A stretch of 34,480 nt of DNA from Bigelowiella natans CCMP2755 (taxonomy: Eukaryota > Cercozoa > Chlorarachniophyceae). Where the stretch lies: NCBI GenBank assembly GCA_000320545.1, contig ADNK01000743.1, positions 1-34,480 of the forward strand, read 5' to 3'. Below the pieces are notes generated by a model. That model had not been told where the DNA came from, made no database searches, and saw nothing but the letters and a program-made list of their open reading frames with translations. Both the position numbers and the translations under genes were made by a program. This document shows positions 30,718-34,480 of the stretch, one piece after another. Within the stretch, counting starts at the first letter, position 1. Every line of letters starts with the position of its first letter.

Positions 30718-32166
30718 TCACAAGCCAGGCAACTCCACTCTTTTCAACAGTATTTTCTCTTCCTTCAGCCTTTCTCCAATTCCTGGCGGTCCTGCGAGCA
30801 TGACGGCTAGCTTGTCACCTCGAGGCCGAAACACACAACACATGGCTTCCCCGGGAGCAGTCTCGCCAACAAGATCGTACACAGGAACATGCATGAGCTG
30901 CTTGCAGCCTGGAAGCTCTAAATCCCCGTAAAAAGAGCACCAATTGCTAATTATCGACATCCTACCGTCACACAACAGCTCCCAAAACGATGGAAGTTGC
31001 GTTCGTGGTCTCCCCGCGCGGGTAAATCTAATAACCGATTGGCGAATGAGCGCGGGAGTTTGGTAATCTCTCGGCCGATATGCAAGGAAGTTCTCGTAGT
31101 TTCCTACGTCCTTCGAATCCAAGTTTGTGATCCTGCCGCGCATGTTCATCGCCATTCCAGCCAGGCTCATCTTGTTGAAATTGAACCACCAGGATGTAAT
31201 TATATCGTTGGTGGAAATGAAGGGAGCACTATTCGCAGCAGCAGCAGCAGCATCAGCAGCATCGCTGGCTTTCTTCTCGTCCTCGCTGTGCTTAGCGTTC
31301 TTGGTGAATTCGCTCTTCTGTGCCCTGACCCACTCCTCGTCGACGTAAAAGGAAGCTACTTCACACTGGTAACCTGTAATAGCTTTACGTATCTGGGCGA
31401 GAACCATCTTCGCAATCATGGAGTACGTGAACCAGAATCCGTGTTCTTTCTCCCCCATCTTCTCGACTTCCGCCTTCGCGGCGGCGTGCTTTCGCTCCGG
31501 CCTGAGGCTCTCCACCACCGTGCTCTGGCTAAGCATTTTGTACACTGAGTAGAATGTATGACCGTCGCCTATAGTGTGACTGAGAGACACGACCACTGCG
31601 AATCGATCTACAGGAGCATCGCAATCCGGGACTGCTGATACTAAGAATAGTGGCTGCTGCTGCCGCCCTCCCTCCTGGAGGCATTCGGAGCCTTTCCTCA
31701 CGATGGCATTTGACAGTTGGTGTATTAAATCATTGTACGGTGTCTTCATTGAGAGACCAATATCTGTTGGATCGAGGAGCTGGAACCCGGGGTGTTGACC
31801 GGCGGCTGCGGAGGATGAGGGGAGGATGGAGAGTGCAACTTCCCCCCCTTCTTTCTTCACCAGCTTTCCAGCAAGCCACGGATTGGCAAAAATTACATCT
31901 CTGACTCGCTTTCGTATGAAGTCCAACGGTAGCTTGCCTTGGTAGAAGGTGACTGTCGTAGTGCTCTCAAACTCGTTGATGAGCATCGAGCCTTCCTTAG
32001 AAAGGAGCTTCAGGACATTTGACCGTTCTTTCTTCTCCTCCCGCACTCTCTCTCCTCGAGCAGGGTCGGTCCTCTCCTTCACATTTTCCCGAACCCGGAA
32101 TAACAGCCTGATGGTGGCCACGCAGGTCACAGCGACGGCTGCGCGAAGCACCAGGGTGCGAGCCAT
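30718..32166 (-). CDS. Membrane-anchored CoA-dependent acyltransferase superfamily protein (CAT/condensation/BAHD-like fold), 482 aa, intronless
   Basis: A single open frame. The ATG at 32166 was chosen because it begins with a signal-anchor (RTLVLRAAVAVTCVATIRLL at about residues 3-22); an upstream in-frame ATG at 32271 would add 35 polar residues. The superfamily signature HxxxDG is present as SHTIGDGHTFYSVYKML (His197, Asp201, Gly202). The beta-strand motif ANPWLAGKL (94-102) is typical of the N-terminal lobe of condensation-like acyltransferases. A low-complexity Asp/Ala stretch (SDAADAAAAAANSAPF) encoded by GCA/GCT repeats sits between the two lobes near a SWWFNFNKMSL segment. The expected reaction is acyl transfer from a CoA thioester to an alcohol or amine; the substrate is unknown. 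It is one of the few genes here without introns. Confidence 0.8.
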   Translation of the reverse strand: MARTLVLRAAVAVTCVATIRLLFRVRENVKERTDPARGERVREEKKERSNVLKLLSKEGSMLINEFESTTTVTFYQGKLPLDFIRKRVRDVIFANPWLAGKLVKKEGGEVALSILPSSSAAAGQHPGFQLLDPTDIGLSMKTPYNDLIHQLSNAIVRKGSECLQEGGRQQQPLFLVSAVPDCDAPVDRFAVVVSLSHTIGDGHTFYSVYKMLSQSTVVESLRPERKHAAAKAEVEKMGEKEHGFWFTYSMIAKMVLAQIRKAITGYQCEVASFYVDEEWVRAQKSEFTKNAKHSEDEKKASDAADAAAAAANSAPFISTNDIITSWWFNFNKMSLAGMAMNMRGRITNLDSKDVGNYENFLAYRPRDYQTPALIRQSVIRFTRAGRPRTQLPSFWELLCDGRMSIISNWCSFYGDLELPGCKQLMHVPVYDLVGETAPGEAMCCVFRPRGDKLAVMLAGPPGIGERLKEEKILLKRVELPGL

Positions 32167-32582
32167 CGGAGTGCTCTGGTTCTTTGGTTTCTGATTTTTC
32201 TTTTCATTTCTACTCGTCGTCCGTTCAAAATCGCATGCATTTTGGCCACATCTCACCCCTCCGAGGAACAACTCCGACCAGCGTCTGGTTCTGCCAAACT
32301 TCTTGGAACGTTCTTCGGAACACTGCTGCTCTCCCGAAAATGAAGGTAAAATTAATAAGAATTAGTGTGACGATACAGTGCGACACAATTTTCGCACTGT
32401 TCTTCGATGTAACAAGGAAGGCATTTTCTCGTTGCGACAAGCTTTATTGTGCGGGAACTCCTTACTCCGAGCACCGGCCAATGGTGCAAAATCCAGAGAG
32501 AGGGTAGGGAGGAAAACACCAACGGGCAGAACAGTCTTTACAAGAGAGTTCTCCGCCTGGGTAGGACACATTTCCTGGAGCA
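32167..32582. promoter_or_regulatory. Divergent promoter region, acyltransferase / hypothetical gene
   Basis: 416 bp between outward-facing starts. It contains alternating TTC/GAA pentamers near 32298-32322 (ttcttggaacgttcttcgg), which only loosely resemble a heat-shock element. No exon is supported. Confidence 0.4.
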
Positions 32583-33750
32583 ATGGAGAGCGCTGATATG
32601 AAGGCGGAGTTTCTCCATGGCTTCTGCGACGGAAAGGGGCTCGAGGCTCACATTACTGCTGTCGTTAACCGGTCGCCACTTCCCTCTAACTTCCGGGTGG
32701 GAGTTGAGGATCGCTTACGCGCCTGGGCAGATGCACCCCCAGGCAATATCTCGGCCTCCTAATACTATAAATCAAAGCATCGCCATTCTTAACATTCGTA
32801 ATATTCTCCACGTGGGCGCAAACGTGTTGTTGTTTATTGTCGTACGTAGATGTGGTCAAGCTCCGTGGCTTTTCCGTACTGCTAGTAAAATGGAAGGAGG
32901 AACTCGAGGCTGTGCTTGATGTAGAAACTCCATCATCACCATTGTCGTTATCATCGAGGTAGCAAAAAGCAAGCCAAAACAAAAGCAATGGATTTCTTCA
33001 CTATGTCACTTCGAAGAAGTCTCTGAAGTCAACTAAATTTCGCTCTAATCTCTGCAATACCTCACCGTACAGAACATTTAACCATATCACCCAAGATGAT
33101 CGTGGGAAAATTCTCATAGTCACACTTGAGTCACCCGATGCTTACTTCACTCGGTAAGCTACAAACAGTGCAATTATGATAGATGACACAAAGGTGAAGT
33201 ACCACTAGAGGAGTTATTCATCATTGCTGCCGTCTCCCATTGACCCCTCCCATTCTACCTCTGCAGTGATCTTCGTAGGAAGGCGCTAGCGCTCGCAGGA
33301 GCAAAATCTTGTGTTCAAACAGCTACCAATAATAGCAAACATGCGGCGAAAGACACTCAAACTCCAAGCACTACATCCCCCGGGATTGGTCGCAACGACG
33401 AGGAGAGCGAGGAGAAAGATGTTTCTGATAATAAAAAGATTACTCGTATGAACGATGAAGGCAGCGTCGCATCTGTGGTCGAACTATTACCGCTTCAGAT
33501 AAAGGTGGTTAGCGTGTTTTCGCTGGTAGAAAGAGCTCGGGGAGGCAGCCCCGATGCTGTGCACGCACTGTTCCCGCCTCTGAAAGAGATGAAGAATGAG
33601 GGGGGGGGCAGGGTGAAGACAGTGGCTTCTTTCATCTTCGAATCAAAGGAGTGGAAGGAGCTTCGGGAGGGGCACGATCGCAGTGGCAGCAAACAGCATC
33701 CGCTTAAGTTTGAAGTGACAAGAACCTATTTGAAAGCACTGCATGAGTGA
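32583..33750 (+). CDS. Hypothetical protein, about 277 aa
   Basis: Four exons: 32583-32742, 32850-32958, 33073-33153, 33267-33750. All phases close if intron 1 is GC-AG (donor CAGGCAATAT at 32741-32750). The protein starts MESADMKAEFLHGFCDGKGL. It contains a possibly globular N-terminal part (DRLRAWADAPPDVVKLRGFS, LVKWKEELEAVLDVE, DRGKILIVTLESPDAYFTRD). After this comes a Ser/Thr/Glu-rich linker (about 135-165) and a C-terminal region with LQIKVVSVFSLVERARGGSP and KTVASFIFESKEWKELREGH. No family is recognised. It is divergently placed from the acyltransferase. Confidence 0.7.
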
Positions 33751-33903
33751 TTCACACACATCATCATAATCATCATCATCATCATCATCATCATGAGAAG
33801 GAGAAGGAGAAGGAGGAGAAGAGACAAGAGAGGAAGAATAAGAAGAAGAGAAAGGAATGAGAGAATGCAAAAAACGCATGGGAGTTGTCCATACATATAT
33901 GCG

Positions 33904-33977
<74 letters not shown>

Positions 33978-34047
33978 AGCAGAAAGAGAGTGGAAAGCAA
34001 GGAAGGAGGGGGGTAAGAGCCAAGTTATATCTCGATCGATTTTGTAG
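33751..34047. other. Microsatellite-rich gap: (CAT)n, (GA)n, (TG)n-(AG)n
   Basis: It holds (ATC)n at about 33765-33794, a purine-rich stretch of GAAG/GGA motifs, then (TG)n (33907-33938) directly followed by (AG)n (33941-33972). It is either intergenic or an intron if the genes on its two sides are one. Confidence 0.6.
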
Positions 34048-34454
34048 ATGAATGTAATTATCCCGCCGTGCCTCCGGCGCTCATCAACGCTTCATTAACA
34101 CAAACATTACTACGTGCTAGTTTTTCCACGGGGATATATCGTAGTCTGACTGTGTCCAGTAAGATAAAGAAGAAAAAGAAAAAAATGAACGCATCACCGA
34201 GGAGGCGGAGAAGAATGGCGGCGAGGGCTTTGCTGTCATGGTCACTAGTGGAGAAGATTCTGCAGGCTAAGCGGAGAGAAAGTGGCAGTGGAGGGGGTGG
34301 AGGGGGTGAAGCAGCAGCTGCCATAGAAGTGGAACGAGGAGAATCTTATTATCCCGAGTACAACCCTCTTGCCGAATATAAAGAAGAAGTCTATGTGACG
34401 ATAGCTAATAAGTACTCTAATGGAGCGAATGATAACAATCTTAGAAATTATTAG
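34048..34454 (+). CDS. Partial plus-strand gene, unrecognised (5' exons unresolved)
   Basis: Two exons are proposed: 34048-34158 (acceptor tttgtag, donor GTAAGAT) and 34249-34454, joined in phase 1 and ending at TAG 34454. The product includes CNYPAVPPALINASLTQTLL, a Gly-rich stretch encoded by GGA/GGT repeats, and YYPEYNPLAEYKEEVYV. A competing reading of the second exon (ITEEAEKNGGEGFAVMVTSG, ending TAA near 34270) is also protein-like, so the model is weak. It could be the continuation of the gene at 32583-33750 by alternative splicing, or a separate gene. Confidence 0.4.
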
Positions 34455-34480
34455 AAGGAAAGGACTTATCTTTAACCCCC

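Noticed and set aside
1-34480. tRNA, rRNA, CRISPR, insertion sequences, bacterial promoters or terminators
   Set aside because: None recognised. The sequence is eukaryotic with spliceosomal introns, and repeat tracts are simple microsatellites without spacers or open transposase frames.

Overview
This is nuclear DNA from an intron-rich, microsatellite-rich eukaryote, most likely a unicellular protist. Spliceosomal introns (GT...AG) interrupt nearly every gene. Exons are often only 13-70 nt, and the reading phase closes across dozens of independent junctions. No bacterial operon, RBS, tRNA, rRNA, CRISPR or IS element was seen. A glutaredoxin with an N-terminal membrane segment followed by a transit-like stretch, a secreted CapA-type protein and a membrane-anchored CoA-dependent acyltransferase fit an alga, perhaps one with a complex plastid. 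The lineage cannot be fixed from the sequence alone.

Layout. The left third is a minus-strand series. An ABCB-type half-transporter runs off the left edge (its start is near 3468). It is followed by an unrecognised multi-exon gene (3956-5737), the 3' part of another gene (5789 to about 6200), a small gene (7150-8142), a single-span membrane protein (8191-9597) and a long secreted Pro/Ala/Val-rich protein (10133-14318). Then come three tight divergent pairs. Pair one is the Pro-rich gene with a coiled-coil gene (14775-16642, +). Pair two is a CapA/poly-gamma-glutamate-synthesis-like phosphoesterase (17868-20689, -) with a glutaredoxin (21113-22342, +). Pair three is an acyltransferase (30718-32166, -) with a hypothetical gene (32583-33750, +). 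Between pairs two and three lies a 24-exon mitochondrial pyruvate/branched-chain dehydrogenase-kinase homologue (23777-29686, +). A partial gene enters at 34048-34454.

Most interesting points. (1) The glutaredoxin active site reads TGA-Pro-Phe-Cys. The in-frame TGA sits exactly at the catalytic cysteine, and an intron splits the following Cys codon, so this looks like a selenocysteine glutaredoxin. (2) The dehydrogenase-kinase homologue keeps its G1 box but has lost the catalytic N-box Glu and the glycine-rich G2 motif. It also appears to carry a microsatellite-encoded poly-Ser insertion in the ATP lid. (3) Microsatellites lie inside introns and supply splice signals: (CT)n as polypyrimidine tracts, (TA)n and (GTA)n as donor sequence. 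(4) Some compound microsatellites form large inverted repeats.

Method and limits. Gene models were built by hand from open frames, GT/AG sites, phase consistency and remembered family motifs. Most long single-frame ORFs in this window are misleading, because real exons are short. Exon ends are usually exact where phase closes; uncertain junctions are named. Nothing was checked against a database.
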